A stretch of 11,414 bases of DNA from Actinomycetota bacterium. Its GTDB lineage: Bacteria; Actinomycetota; UBA4738; HRBIN12. The first letter of the stretch is position 1. Each line of letters opens with the position of its first letter. A model generated the notes under the pieces. It was not told where the DNA came from, ran no database searches, and was given only the letters and a program-made list of their open reading frames with translations. Where the stretch lies: positions 1 through 11,414 of the forward strand of contig VAYX01000091.1 in the NCBI GenBank assembly GCA_005885325.1. The letters run 5' to 3'. Made by a program: the position numbers and the translations under genes. Shown piece after piece: positions 1 to 7,581 of this stretch.

Positions 1-2036
1 CGGGCGTTCTGAAGGACGCTGCGAACAGGACGCGACAGGCTCCGGTGCTGCTCATCTGCACGGGACGCTCCGAGCCCGTCCCCGGCGACGGCGCCACCCT
101 GATCAGGGTCGAGCCCTTGCCGGACGCGGAGCTCTCCTCACTCGTTGCCCAGCTCACGGCGAACCCGGAGACCGATCCGGCCTTCATGGACGCGATCGCA
201 AGGACGGCGGGGGGGAACCCATTCGCGACGGAACAGCTCCTGGCGCTGCTGGCCGACCAGGGGCGGCTCCGGTTCGAACACCGAGCGTGGGTTCCTGATT
301 TCGATCCGTTCGCCCCCGACCCTCCCCTGCCACCCTCGACGCAGGAGATCGTGGAGGAGCGGGTGAGGGGCCTGGATCCCGATCAGCGCCGGGCAATCGG
401 CCTGGCCTCCGTGCTTGGCGAAGCGTTCCCTTGGGCGCTCCTCGCCGCCCTGATGGCCGAAGAGGAACGCGCGGACCTACAGGGGCATCTGGCGGCACTG
501 ACCTCAAAGCGGTTCCTTCGTTCCGAGACATCGGCGGCGACGGGAGAGGAGACGTACTCGTTCACCCACTCGCAATTTCGGTCCGCCGCACTCGCCGAGG
601 TGGACGAAGAGGTCCGGGCGGGCATCCACGAGCGCTGCGCCGAGCGCCTCCACGACGCTTCGGGAGAGCGCCCGGACCGCCATGCGGAGCTCATCGGCTC
701 GCATCTGGAGTCGGCGTGTCGAGCGCGGCGGAACGCGGGGTCGCCGGAGCCCAACGACGAGCTGCCCCGCCGGGCGGCCGGCTTGCTCGCTTCCGCGGGA
801 GCCGCGGCGGCGACGCTGGGCGATCTTCACGGGGCCGTCCAGCTGTGGCTCCGCGCATCCTCGCTCATGTCGTCCGACGATCCGGTGCAACCCCAGCTCC
901 TGCTCGAGACGGCGGTCCTGCTCGCCGAGCTCGGGGAGCGGTCCACGGCCGAGGGCTTGTTGAGCCAGGCCTCCAGGGCGGCACGGTACGCCGACGATCG
1001 AGCCGTGGAATGGCGGGCCCGGCTGGTCCGGACGAGGCTGGCCTTCGCGGACATGCCGGACCAGGAGTCGCTCGAGACCCTCCGCGAGACGGCAGACTCG
1101 GCCGTGTCGGCCCTCCGTGAGCTCGGAGACGACGTCGGCCTGGCCTGGGCCTGGTCGGCCCGCGTGGTCGTGCGCCGGCACCGGGGGCACTTCGCCGCCG
1201 CCGCCAATGCCGCCGAACGAGCGGCCGAACACGCTCGGCGGGCGGGCCGAGACCGCGACGAGGTGGCGGCGCTCCGGGATGTCGCCCGAGCCATCGTTGA
1301 TGGCCCCACCCCGGTGAGGGACGCCATGGGCCGATGCGATGGGGTCCTTTCCGCCGTTCGGGGACGACGCCCTGCCGAGCAGGAGGTCGCCACGACGCGG
1401 GCCGTGCTCATGGCACGCGGCGGCGCCGTGGACGAGGCACGAACCGTGGCGGCTTCCTCCGTGGAGGAGGTCGAGGACCTCGGCCTGGAGCGGGAGCTGG
1501 CCATGTGCCTGCTGCGCTCGGGGCAGATCGAGGTGTATGGGCAGGAGCTCCGGACGGCGGAACGACTGATGCGCCAAGCGTTGGAGCATGCCGAGCGGGT
1601 GGCCGAGCCCGGTCTGCACGCGGAGATCGCAGCGTCACTCGCCCACGTGGCCATCGAGGTGCGTGATCTCCAAGGGGCCCTCGAGTTCACCGAGATGGCC
1701 GACCAGGATGGCGCCCCCGGGGACCTGTGGACCCAGGTCAGGTGGCGATCGGCTCGGGCAAAGGTGCTGGCCAAGGAAGGACGACCGGATGAGGCCAAGG
1801 CCCTGGCCCGCCAGGCCGTCCAGCTGGCGGATCAGACGGACCTGATCGACCTGCGGGCCAGCGCGCTCCTCGATCTGGCAGAGGTGCTGCGACTGACCGA
1901 GCGACCGAACGAGGCCGTGCCCTTCGCCCGCCGCGCGCTTCGAACGCTGGAGCGAAAGGGGGCAGAGGCCCCGGCCGCCAGGGCCCGCGCGCTGCTCGAG
2001 GAGATCGAACCCCGGTCGGCAGAGCGCGCGGGCTAG
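1..2036 (+). CDS. AAA ATPase (AAA_16-like) with C-terminal TPR repeats, 5'-truncated
   Basis: The reading frame is open from base 3 to the TAG at 2034-2036, giving 677 residues with no N-terminus; the GTG at 45 is internal, since the frame continues upstream with family-like sequence. Residues about 14-25 (VLLICTGRSEP) match the strand and sensor Arg after Walker B in large signalling ATPases. TAGGNPF at about 68-74 and FTHSQFRSAAL at about 187-197 are the conserved blocks of AAA_16 ATPases linked to class III nucleotide cyclases and AfsR/LuxR-type regulators. From about 250 to 670 the protein is an Ala/Glu/Arg/Leu-rich helical array typical of degenerate TPRs. It ends without a C-terminal HTH, so a LuxR-type (LAL) regulator is unlikely. 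An N-terminal cyclase or kinase domain upstream of the window is inference. The P-loop is not in view. Neighbour: convergent with the zinc protein, 38 nt apart. Confidence 0.8.
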   Translation, partial: GVLKDAANRTRQAPVLLICTGRSEPVPGDGATLIRVEPLPDAELSSLVAQLTANPETDPAFMDAIARTAGGNPFATEQLLALLADQGRLRFEHRAWVPDFDPFAPDPPLPPSTQEIVEERVRGLDPDQRRAIGLASVLGEAFPWALLAALMAEEERADLQGHLAALTSKRFLRSETSAATGEETYSFTHSQFRSAALAEVDEEVRAGIHERCAERLHDASGERPDRHAELIGSHLESACRARRNAGSPEPNDELPRRAAGLLASAGAAAATLGDLHGAVQLWLRASSLMSSDDPVQPQLLLETAVLLAELGERSTAEGLLSQASRAARYADDRAVEWRARLVRTRLAFADMPDQESLETLRETADSAVSALRELGDDVGLAWAWSARVVVRRHRGHFAAAANAAERAAEHARRAGRDRDEVAALRDVARAIVDGPTPVRDAMGRCDGVLSAVRGRRPAEQEVATTRAVLMARGGAVDEARTVAASSVEEVEDLGLERELAMCLLRSGQIEVYGQELRTAERLMRQALEHAERVAEPGLHAEIAASLAHVAIEVRDLQGALEFTEMADQDGAPGDLWTQVRWRSARAKVLAKEGRPDEAKALARQAVQLADQTDLIDLRASALLDLAEVLRLTERPNEAVPFARRALRTLERKGAEAPAARARALLEEIEPRSAERAG

Positions 2037-2042
2037 CCCGCG

Positions 2043-2066
2043 CCGCCCACGTGGGAGTTCGGGCGG
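2043..2066. terminator. Possible weak bidirectional terminator
   Basis: CCGCCC (2043-2048) can pair with GGGCGG (2061-2066) around a 12-nt loop, in the 38-nt gap between two convergent stop codons. The gap also holds the palindrome CCCACGTGGG (2046-2055), an alternative fold. The stem is short and has no T-tract, so the call rests mostly on position. Confidence 0.3.
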
Positions 2067-2074
2067 TCCGGTCC

Positions 2075-2293
2075 TCAAGCCGTGCGGCGCTCCGCTCGCT
2101 GGATGAACCGCGTGGGCCGCTGATGCTGCCAGCACAGCGCCGAGGGGTTGTAGATCGACAACCGGGTCCGGCAGCCATCCGATGAACACATCCGGTCGCC
2201 GGGGTGGGTTCGGCACCGCTGACGTCCCATCGGTGCCAGCCTCCCTCGAAGGATGAGCCGTTCGTCGTCCAGGACGATCGTTGCCCCCTGCAT
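2075..2293 (-). CDS. Small putative zinc-binding protein (CxxxxC...CxxH)
   Basis: This 72-residue protein of unknown function has a central Cys/His module: C27, H30, C36, C41, then LSIYNP at 45-50, then C54 and H57. The C-x4-C ... LSxYNP ... C-x2-H pattern resembles short treble-clef or zinc-ribbon-like modules that I recall from small actinobacterial proteins; zinc binding is inferred from the residues. The tail is Arg-rich, which would suit nucleic acid contact, but nothing proves it. The frame could start at the ATG at 2326, but the predicted promoter (-10 at 2331-2336) puts the transcript start at about 2324. The ATG at 2293, with AAGGA (2301-2305) 7 nt upstream, is therefore preferred. 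It is divergent from the PBP gene and probably in the same stress regulon. Confidence 0.7.
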   Translation of the reverse strand: MQGATIVLDDERLILRGRLAPMGRQRCRTHPGDRMCSSDGCRTRLSIYNPSALCWQHQRPTRFIQRAERRTA

Positions 2294-2330
2294 CCCTTGT
2301 TCCTTGCTCCTTCCCTCGAACGGCATCTAC

Positions 2331-2356
2331 CTACCCCCCGCACAAAGGGGCGAAAC
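2331..2356 (-). promoter_or_regulatory. SigF/SigB-like promoter for the zinc-binding protein
   Basis: On the minus strand the -35 is GTTT (2353-2356) and the -10 is GGGTAG (2331-2336), with a 16-nt spacer. This matches the GTTT-N14..17-GGGTAT consensus of SigB/SigF sigma factors. The predicted start at about 2324 leaves a 30-nt leader with a Shine-Dalgarno before the ATG at 2293. Spotted by eye, not scored. Confidence 0.6.
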
Positions 2357-2442
2357 GGCGCCGTCCCGGCTTCTCGACGGAGTAGGCCACTGACCCGGGT
2401 CCCCCCCGCGGCACCGGGAGCGAAAGAGGGCGTTGAACGGCG

Positions 2443-2468
2443 GTTTGCCGCTCCGCCCGGCCGGGTAC
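2443..2468 (+). promoter_or_regulatory. SigF/SigB-like promoter for the PBP gene
   Basis: The -35 is GTTT (2443-2446) and the -10 is GGGTAC (2463-2468), spacer 16 nt. Element and spacing are identical to the promoter of the rsbW-sigF operon at 10318-10343. The expected start at about 2475 leaves roughly 36 nt before the TTG at 2511 or 99 nt before the GTG at 2574. It lies inside the longest possible PBP frame, which argues against the TTG at 2433 as the start. Confidence 0.6.
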
Positions 2469-2510
2469 CTGTCCATCACCCTTCGATCCGGCCGTGGAGG
2501 CCTCGACCCT

Positions 2511-4604
2511 TTGGCGACTCGCGCGCAACAACCGGCCAGCTGGGACTGGACCGCTGGCTGGAGCGCGCCATCGGTGGATCGCGGGGCAAGGGCGCGGACG
2601 TTTGGCAGGGTTGTGGCCGTCGTCGCGGCCATCCCCCTTCTGCTGCTGGGAGCCGGGGCAGCCGGATTCGCCTACGTCTACGGGACGATCCACCTTCCGC
2701 CGGTCCCGGCCCTTCGCCAGACGACCTATCTGATGGACCGGAGCGGGAAGCCCATCACCGAGCTGCACGCCGCAGTGAACCGCACGATCATCCCATTCGA
2801 GCGGATGCCCCTCCGACTTCGGCAGGCGGTGGTGGCCGTGGAGGACAAGCGTTTCTACTCCCATGATGGGGTCGATCCCATCGCCATCGCCAGGGCGGCG
2901 TGGGTCGACATGCAGGACCGGTCGTTCGACCAGGGCGGCTCCACGATCACCCAGCAGTACGTGAAAACCGTGTTCACCGGCAGCGAGCCGACGCTGGGCC
3001 GCAAGATCCGCGAGGCGGTCATGGCCATCAAGCTCGAGCACGAGCTCACCAAGGACCAGATCCTGGCCAAGTACCTGAACACCATCTACTTCGGGCACGG
3101 CGCCTACGGCGTGCAGGCCGCCGCCCGAACGTACTTCGGGCGAGACGCCGCGGACCTCACGCTTCTCCAGTCCGCCACGCTCGCGGGAGCCATCGCCGGA
3201 CCGAGCAGGTACGACCCGATGGTTCATCGAGAGGCGGCGAAGGCACGGCGCAACTACGTCCTGCGCCAGATGGCCCAGGTTGGGGCGATCGGTGAAGCGC
3301 GGGTGACCGCCCTGTCGCGCGAACCCGTCAAGACGGTCGCTCCTCAGGTCCTGCGGTCCCCGGCCGCGTACTTCGCCGACTACACGCGCCGGTTCCTCGA
3401 GAGCCGGTACGGATCGGGACGAGGGTTCGGCGGGGGTCTGCGGGTCAGGACGACCATGGACCTGTCATGGCAGCGTGCCGCGCAGCGGGCGGTGCGGACC
3501 TATCTGAGCGGGCGGAACGATCCGGCCGCGGCCGTCGTAGCCATCGACCCCCGAGACGGCGCGATCCGAGCGATGGTGGGCGGGCGCAACTTCCGGGTGG
3601 CCAAGTTCAACCTGGCGACCCAGGCCCATCGGCAGGCGGGAAGCGCGTTCAAGGTCTTCACGCTGGCCACGGCGCTCGAGGACGGAGTCTCGCCGTGGTC
3701 CATCTGGCACGGACCGCCGAGCATCGTGATCCCCGACCGCCGCTGCTATACGAACGGCGCGCCCTGGCACGTCGCGAACTACGCGGACGAGGCCGCGGGC
3801 ACCATGACCCTGGCGCAGGCCACCGTCCACTCGGTCAACACGATCTTCGCGCAGGTCGTGACCCAAGTGGGACCGGAGAACGTGGCCCAGATGGCCCATC
3901 GCATGGGGATCCAGTCCCGCATGGAACCATATTGCTCGATCACGCTCGGCACGGAGGAGGTCACACCGCTGGAAATGACCGAGGCGTACGCGACGCTTGC
4001 GGCCCAAGGCGTGCGACACGAACCCACCCCGGTTGCGGTGGTACGGGGGCCGGATGGGAACGTGATCGACCGCCCGGTCGATTCGGCGGGCCAATCGGTC
4101 CTGTGGCCCAACCACGCGAACATGATCACGAGCATCCTCGAAGATGTGATCACGTCGGGGACCGGGGCAGCTGCTGCGATCGGGCGGCCGGCGGCCGGAA
4201 AGACCGGCACCGCCCAGGACTACACGAACGCCTGGTTCTGCGGGTACGTCCCCCAGCTCGCCGCGTGCGTCTGGGTGGGCTATCCGCGGGGGAACATCTC
4301 CATGCGGAACGTCGGTGGATTCTCGGCGGTGTATGGAGGGTCGATCCCGGCGCTGATCTGGCACCGATTCATGTCGGCGGCGACGACGGGCATGCCCGTG
4401 CAGACCTTCCAGCCACCTTCGCTCGTGGAGTTTCCGACGCCGACGCCGTCTCCGACCCCCACCCCGACGCCAGCTCCCACGCCGACGCCCTCGGAGTCTC
4501 CGTCATCTTCCCCTTCGCCTTCGCCCTCGCCCGACCAGACGGCAACGCCGACGCCGACACCTTCCGCCTCACCCACGCCGTCGACGACCCCGGAACCCGG
4601 CTGA
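2511..4604 (+). CDS. Bifunctional class A penicillin-binding protein (GT51 + transpeptidase)
   Basis: It polymerises lipid II glycan strands and cross-links the stem peptides outside the membrane. In the 697-residue form: a basic cytoplasmic tail, one membrane span at about 34-58, then GT51 with EDKRFYSHDG (catalytic Glu 111), GGSTITQQ (142-149), GRKIREA (163-169) and KDQILAKYLN (181-190). The transpeptidase has SAFK (Ser378, Lys381), SVN (441-443) and KTGTA (564-568). All catalytic motifs are intact. Residues 641-697 are an almost pure Pro/Thr/Ser tail, common in actinobacterial PBPs and probably wall-spanning. Start choice: TTG at 2511 follows GGAGG (2496-2500) by 10 nt and lies downstream of the predicted promoter. 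GTG at 2574 (GGAG 11 nt upstream) is a good alternative; TTG at 2433 gives the longest frame but precedes the predicted transcript start. Family call is certain, exact start is not. Confidence 0.93.
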   Translation: MATRAQQPASWDWTAGWSAPSVDRGARARTFGRVVAVVAAIPLLLLGAGAAGFAYVYGTIHLPPVPALRQTTYLMDRSGKPITELHAAVNRTIIPFERMPLRLRQAVVAVEDKRFYSHDGVDPIAIARAAWVDMQDRSFDQGGSTITQQYVKTVFTGSEPTLGRKIREAVMAIKLEHELTKDQILAKYLNTIYFGHGAYGVQAAARTYFGRDAADLTLLQSATLAGAIAGPSRYDPMVHREAAKARRNYVLRQMAQVGAIGEARVTALSREPVKTVAPQVLRSPAAYFADYTRRFLESRYGSGRGFGGGLRVRTTMDLSWQRAAQRAVRTYLSGRNDPAAAVVAIDPRDGAIRAMVGGRNFRVAKFNLATQAHRQAGSAFKVFTLATALEDGVSPWSIWHGPPSIVIPDRRCYTNGAPWHVANYADEAAGTMTLAQATVHSVNTIFAQVVTQVGPENVAQMAHRMGIQSRMEPYCSITLGTEEVTPLEMTEAYATLAAQGVRHEPTPVAVVRGPDGNVIDRPVDSAGQSVLWPNHANMITSILEDVITSGTGAAAAIGRPAAGKTGTAQDYTNAWFCGYVPQLAACVWVGYPRGNISMRNVGGFSAVYGGSIPALIWHRFMSAATTGMPVQTFQPPSLVEFPTPTPSPTPTPTPAPTPTPSESPSSSPSPSPSPDQTATPTPTPSASPTPSTTPEPG

Positions 4605-4615
4605 CGCTCGGTGAT

Positions 4616-4650
4616 AGGGAACGGGCGGCGCGTTGCGCCGCCCGTTCCCT
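4616..4650. terminator. Strong bidirectional hairpin terminator
   Basis: A perfect 16-bp stem: AGGGAACGGGCGGCGC (4616-4631) pairs with 4635-4650 around the loop GTT. It starts 11 nt after the PBP stop and ends 15 nt before the last base of the convergent csbD gene, so it can serve both. There is no T-tract on either strand, as is usual for GC-rich actinobacterial terminators. Confidence 0.85.
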
Positions 4651-4665
4651 CGAGGAAGTCTCGCC

Positions 4666-4908
4666 CTACTGCTCGTCGCGTCGGACTCCGTCGCCGAGCG
4701 TGTCCGCCGCGTCCTTCACGTCCTCCTTGACCTTGCCGGCGGCGTCCTTGACGCTACCCACCGCTCGCTTCCCTGCGCCCTTGGCCTGGTCCATCCGTCC
4801 CTCTCGCGCCATGTCCTCGTCGCCGGTGGCCTCGCCTGCCGTCTCCTTCACCTTGCCCTTGGCCTTGTCCCAAGTGCCCTTGGCTCGGTCCTCGGTTCCC
4901 TTGCCCAT
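4666..4908 (-). CDS. csbD: CsbD-like general stress protein
   Basis: An 80-residue, highly charged, Lys/Asp/Glu/Ala/Gly-rich protein. It shows the CsbD pattern: DRAKGTWDKAKGKVKE (7-22), then AGEATGDEDMAREGRMDQAKG (24-44, read in two parts), then a second AKG/VKD-type helix at about 50-68. CsbD in Bacillus is controlled by sigma-B; its biochemical role is unknown, and the proteins are thought to be mostly disordered or helical. The ATG at 4908 has GGAGGAG 6 nt upstream. A longer in-frame version from 4974 is rejected because it would read through the predicted promoter at 4941-4966. It is convergent with the PBP gene and divergent from the phosphatase. Family call is firm; the promoter makes SigF control likely. 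Confidence 0.9.
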   Translation of the reverse strand: MGKGTEDRAKGTWDKAKGKVKETAGEATGDEDMAREGRMDQAKGAGKRAVGSVKDAAGKVKEDVKDAADTLGDGVRRDEQ

Positions 4909-4940
4909 CGCCGTCTCCTCCCTGACAGGGTTGCCACTCC

Positions 4941-4966
4941 CTACCCCGCCGGGACGGGATCCGAAC
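4941..4966 (-). promoter_or_regulatory. SigF/SigB-like promoter for csbD
   Basis: On the minus strand the -35 is GTTC (4963-4966) and the -10 is GGGTAG (4941-4946), spacer 16 nt. The predicted start near 4934 leaves a leader of about 26 nt holding the GGAGGAG ribosome site. CsbD family genes are classic sigma-B targets, which supports the call. Confidence 0.6.
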
Positions 4967-5065
4967 ATGGCCACCCGCTTCCAGCCGACCCGGGTAACCT
5001 CAACCCGAGTCCGGACGTACCCTCCCTTGGAAGCGATCCACGATCGTCAAGGAGGCAACCCGCGG

Positions 5066-7510
5066 ATGCCGAACACCGACGAGAGGGGCGATGCGAGGCA
5101 TCCGCTCGCCGGGGACCTCGCCGCGATCGTCGAATCCTCGCAGGACGCGATCTTCCGAAAGAGCCTCGAGGGCCTGATCGAGTCCTGGAATTCGGGCGCG
5201 GAGACCATGTATGGCTACCGACCCGAGGAGATCATCGGCCATCCGGTATCGAAGCTGGCCCCACCGGAGCGCAAGGACGAGATCTCGGACATCCTCGAAC
5301 GCGTCGCCCGCGGGGAGCGAGTCGAACATTTCTCGACGAAGCGAGTGACCAAGGATGGTCGGATCATCGACGTCTCGTTGTCGATCTCCCCCGTTCGTGA
5401 CGACACCGGTCGTGTCGTGGGCGCCGCCACGATCGCTCGTGACATCACGCAACAGCGATTGGCCGAGCGGGAGCTGCATATCGCCCGACAGCAGCTTGCC
5501 ATCATCACTCGGGCCGGGGCCGACGGCATCACGATCCAGGACGCGACCGGCCGGATGGTCTACGCGAACGACTCCGCCGCACGGATGTCCGGTTATCCGG
5601 ACGCAGCGTCCTTCCTCGCAGCTCCCATCGAGGAGGTTCTGCAACGGTTCGAGCTCCTACACGAGGACGGCCGGCCCTTCTCGGCGGAGGAGCTCCCGGG
5701 CCGCCGGGTCCTGCGCGGCGAGGAGCAGGCCGAGGCCCTGATCCGTGTGCTGGTGAGGCGGACCGGACAGGAGAACTGGACACTGGTGCGTGCCGCTCCC
5801 ATGCACGAAGAGGACGGAACCGTCCATCACGTGGTGAACGTGTTCCACTACATCACCGAGCAGAAGCGCGCCGAGCACCAGCTCAGGTTCCAGAACGCAC
5901 TGCTGGAGGCGCAGTCGGAAGCCTCTGAGGTCGGGATCGTGGTGATCTCGCCGGCAGGAGAGATCGTTTCCGCCAACCGCCGGTTCGGAGAGCTTTGGAA
6001 GATCCCCCAGGAGGTCCTGAACACCAAGGTGAACCAGGCGGCCATGGAGGTCGTGAAGGGGCAGGTGGTAGACGCCGACAGCTTCGTCGAGCGTTCACGG
6101 TACCTGTGGGACCACATCGACGTGGAGGCGCGTGACGAGATCGCCTTGAAGGACGGGCGGGTCATCGAGCGGTACACCAGAACGCTCAAGGACGAGACGG
6201 GCGCCACATACGGAAGGATCGAGTACTTCCGCGACGTGACCGAGGACCGCAAGCGCGAGGAGGGGCAACGGTTCCTGGCGCAGGCCACGAAGGAGCTCGT
6301 CTCATCGCTGGACTACCAGGCCACCCTGTCTCGGATCGCCCAGATGGCCGTGCCGGAGCTGGCCGATTGGTGTGCCGTGGACATCCTCGAGCCCGACGGC
6401 TCGCTGGAACTGCTGGCGATCGCCCACGTCGACCCCTCGAAGGTCGAATGGGCCAGGGAGTTCCGCCGCAGGTTTCCGATCGACATGTCGGCGCTCACCG
6501 GCCTGCCTCGCGTCATCCGGACGGGAGATGCCGAGCTGTATCCGTCGATCGAGCCGGGAGCCCTGGAGACGAGCCTCGACGAGGAGCAGCTCGAGGTCGT
6601 TCGAGATCTCCAGTTGAGCTCGGTCATGCTCTTGCCGCTTCGGGCACGCGGGCGCACCCTCGGCGTCATCTCCTTCGTCTTCGCCGAGTCCGGGAGGTCC
6701 TACGGAGAGGCCGACCGGGTGCTTGCCGAGGACCTCGCGTCCCGGGCGGCGCTGGCTCTCGACAACGCGAGGCTCTATCGGGAGCGCGATGAGATCGCGA
6801 GGACGCTCCAAGAAGGCCTGCTTCCCGGGCCGTTCCCCGAAGTCCCGGGCGTCGAGCTCGCGGCCCGGTATCAGGCGGCCGGCGAGGGGATCGACGTGGG
6901 TGGGGACTTCTACGACGCGTTCGACACCGAGGATGGCAGTTGGGCGTTGGTCGTGGGCGACGTGTGCGGCAAGGGACCCAAGGCCGCGGCGCTCATGGGA
7001 GCCGCCCGCCACACGATCCGCGCGGCCGCGCTTCGCGAACAGAGGCCCAGCGCGGTGCTCACGATGTTGAACTCCGCGCTTCAGCAACAATCCCGAGACC
7101 AATGGTTCTGCACGGTGTGTTACGTCCGGCTCCGACCACAGCCCGGCGGCGCGCGGCTCACCGTCTGCACGGGAGGCCACCCGCTTCCAGCGATCCTCCG
7201 CGCCGACGGTAGCGTCGAGTTCGCGGGGAAGCCGGGAACGCTGCTCGGAGTGTTCAGGGACATCGCACTGACCGATGCCACGGTGGAGCTCGGTTCTGGC
7301 GACGCGCTCATCCTATTCACGGATGGCCTCACCGACGCTGAACGGACTGACAAGGAATTCGGCCAGAAGTGGCTGGCCGACGTGTTGTCGCAGAACGTGG
7401 ACCGATCCGCCGAGGAGATCGCCGAGCGCCTGGAACAGGAGGTGCTCGGGGATCGAACCCAGGGGCTTTCCGACGACCTGGCCATCCTTGTGGCCAAGGT
7501 CATGCCCTGA
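5066..7510 (+). CDS. PAS-PAS-PAS-GAF-SpoIIE sensor phosphatase (RsbP/RsbU-like)
   Basis: An 814-residue soluble multidomain protein. Three PAS domains lie at about 15-130, 140-266 and 275-395, each followed by a short helical linker of the DITQQRLAE / ITEQKRAE / VTEDRKREE type. A GAF domain follows at about 404-572, then the PP2C-type SpoIIE domain at about 576-812. The metal-binding motifs are intact: GGDFYD (612-617, Asp614), GDVCGKG (631-637, Asp632), FTDGLTDA (751-758, Asp753) and SDDLAIL (802-808). By family, such enzymes dephosphorylate the Ser of STAS antagonists and so free the sigma factor; two candidate substrates are encoded downstream (DSSG motifs). The ligands of the PAS and GAF domains cannot be told from sequence. 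The start ATG has AAGGAGG (5049-5055) 10 nt upstream. The same frame stays open far upstream through the PBP gene, which is a shadow. I saw no convincing SigF-type promoter ahead of it. Confidence 0.93.
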   Translation: MPNTDERGDARHPLAGDLAAIVESSQDAIFRKSLEGLIESWNSGAETMYGYRPEEIIGHPVSKLAPPERKDEISDILERVARGERVEHFSTKRVTKDGRIIDVSLSISPVRDDTGRVVGAATIARDITQQRLAERELHIARQQLAIITRAGADGITIQDATGRMVYANDSAARMSGYPDAASFLAAPIEEVLQRFELLHEDGRPFSAEELPGRRVLRGEEQAEALIRVLVRRTGQENWTLVRAAPMHEEDGTVHHVVNVFHYITEQKRAEHQLRFQNALLEAQSEASEVGIVVISPAGEIVSANRRFGELWKIPQEVLNTKVNQAAMEVVKGQVVDADSFVERSRYLWDHIDVEARDEIALKDGRVIERYTRTLKDETGATYGRIEYFRDVTEDRKREEGQRFLAQATKELVSSLDYQATLSRIAQMAVPELADWCAVDILEPDGSLELLAIAHVDPSKVEWAREFRRRFPIDMSALTGLPRVIRTGDAELYPSIEPGALETSLDEEQLEVVRDLQLSSVMLLPLRARGRTLGVISFVFAESGRSYGEADRVLAEDLASRAALALDNARLYRERDEIARTLQEGLLPGPFPEVPGVELAARYQAAGEGIDVGGDFYDAFDTEDGSWALVVGDVCGKGPKAAALMGAARHTIRAAALREQRPSAVLTMLNSALQQQSRDQWFCTVCYVRLRPQPGGARLTVCTGGHPLPAILRADGSVEFAGKPGTLLGVFRDIALTDATVELGSGDALILFTDGLTDAERTDKEFGQKWLADVLSQNVDRSAEEIAERLEQEVLGDRTQGLSDDLAILVAKVMP

Positions 7511-7521
7511 TGGCATTCCAC

Positions 7522-7547
7522 GATTGCCGGTCCTTCCGCATGGGTAC
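7522..7547 (+). promoter_or_regulatory. SigF/SigB-like promoter for the 44-aa membrane peptide
   Basis: The -35 is GATT (7522-7525, one mismatch to GTTT) and the -10 is GGGTAC (7542-7547), spacer 16 nt. It begins 11 nt after the phosphatase stop and predicts a start near 7554, about 28 nt before the ATG at 7582. The small gene may thus be transcribed apart from the phosphatase. Confidence 0.5.
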
Positions 7548-7581
7548 GCATTGCATCTGAACCTGCCGGAAGGAGGGTGCC

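Noticed and set aside
504..1798. Long minus-strand frames antisense to the ATPase/TPR gene (371 and 323 residues)
   Set aside because: Shadows from GC-rich codon bias; low-complexity Arg/Ser/Pro/Ala composition, no domain motifs, and the plus-strand frame has clear AAA/TPR motifs.
2331..2433. Possible riboswitch (c-di-GMP GEMM or c-di-AMP ydaO) upstream of the PBP, suggested by GCACAAAGGGGCGAAA and GGTAGGTAG-like words
   Set aside because: The conserved cores of those classes are not present in order on either strand, and the region is explained by two divergent promoter elements.
4431..4602. Tandem repeat or microsatellite at the 3' end of the PBP gene
   Set aside because: The repeated CCGACGCC-type bases simply encode the Pro/Thr/Ser tail in frame; not a separate repeat element.
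4992..4997. GGGTAA as a -10 for a SigF promoter of the phosphatase gene
   Set aside because: At spacers of 14-17 nt the bases upstream are CACC/CCCG-like, with no match to GTTT.
3467..5065. A 1347-residue open frame running from inside the PBP gene into the phosphatase
   Set aside because: Up to 5066 it is an out-of-frame shadow of the PBP and covers the terminator and csbD antisense; sequence there is Arg/Gly/Pro-rich noise. The PAS similarity and the AAGGAGG site begin at the ATG at 5066.
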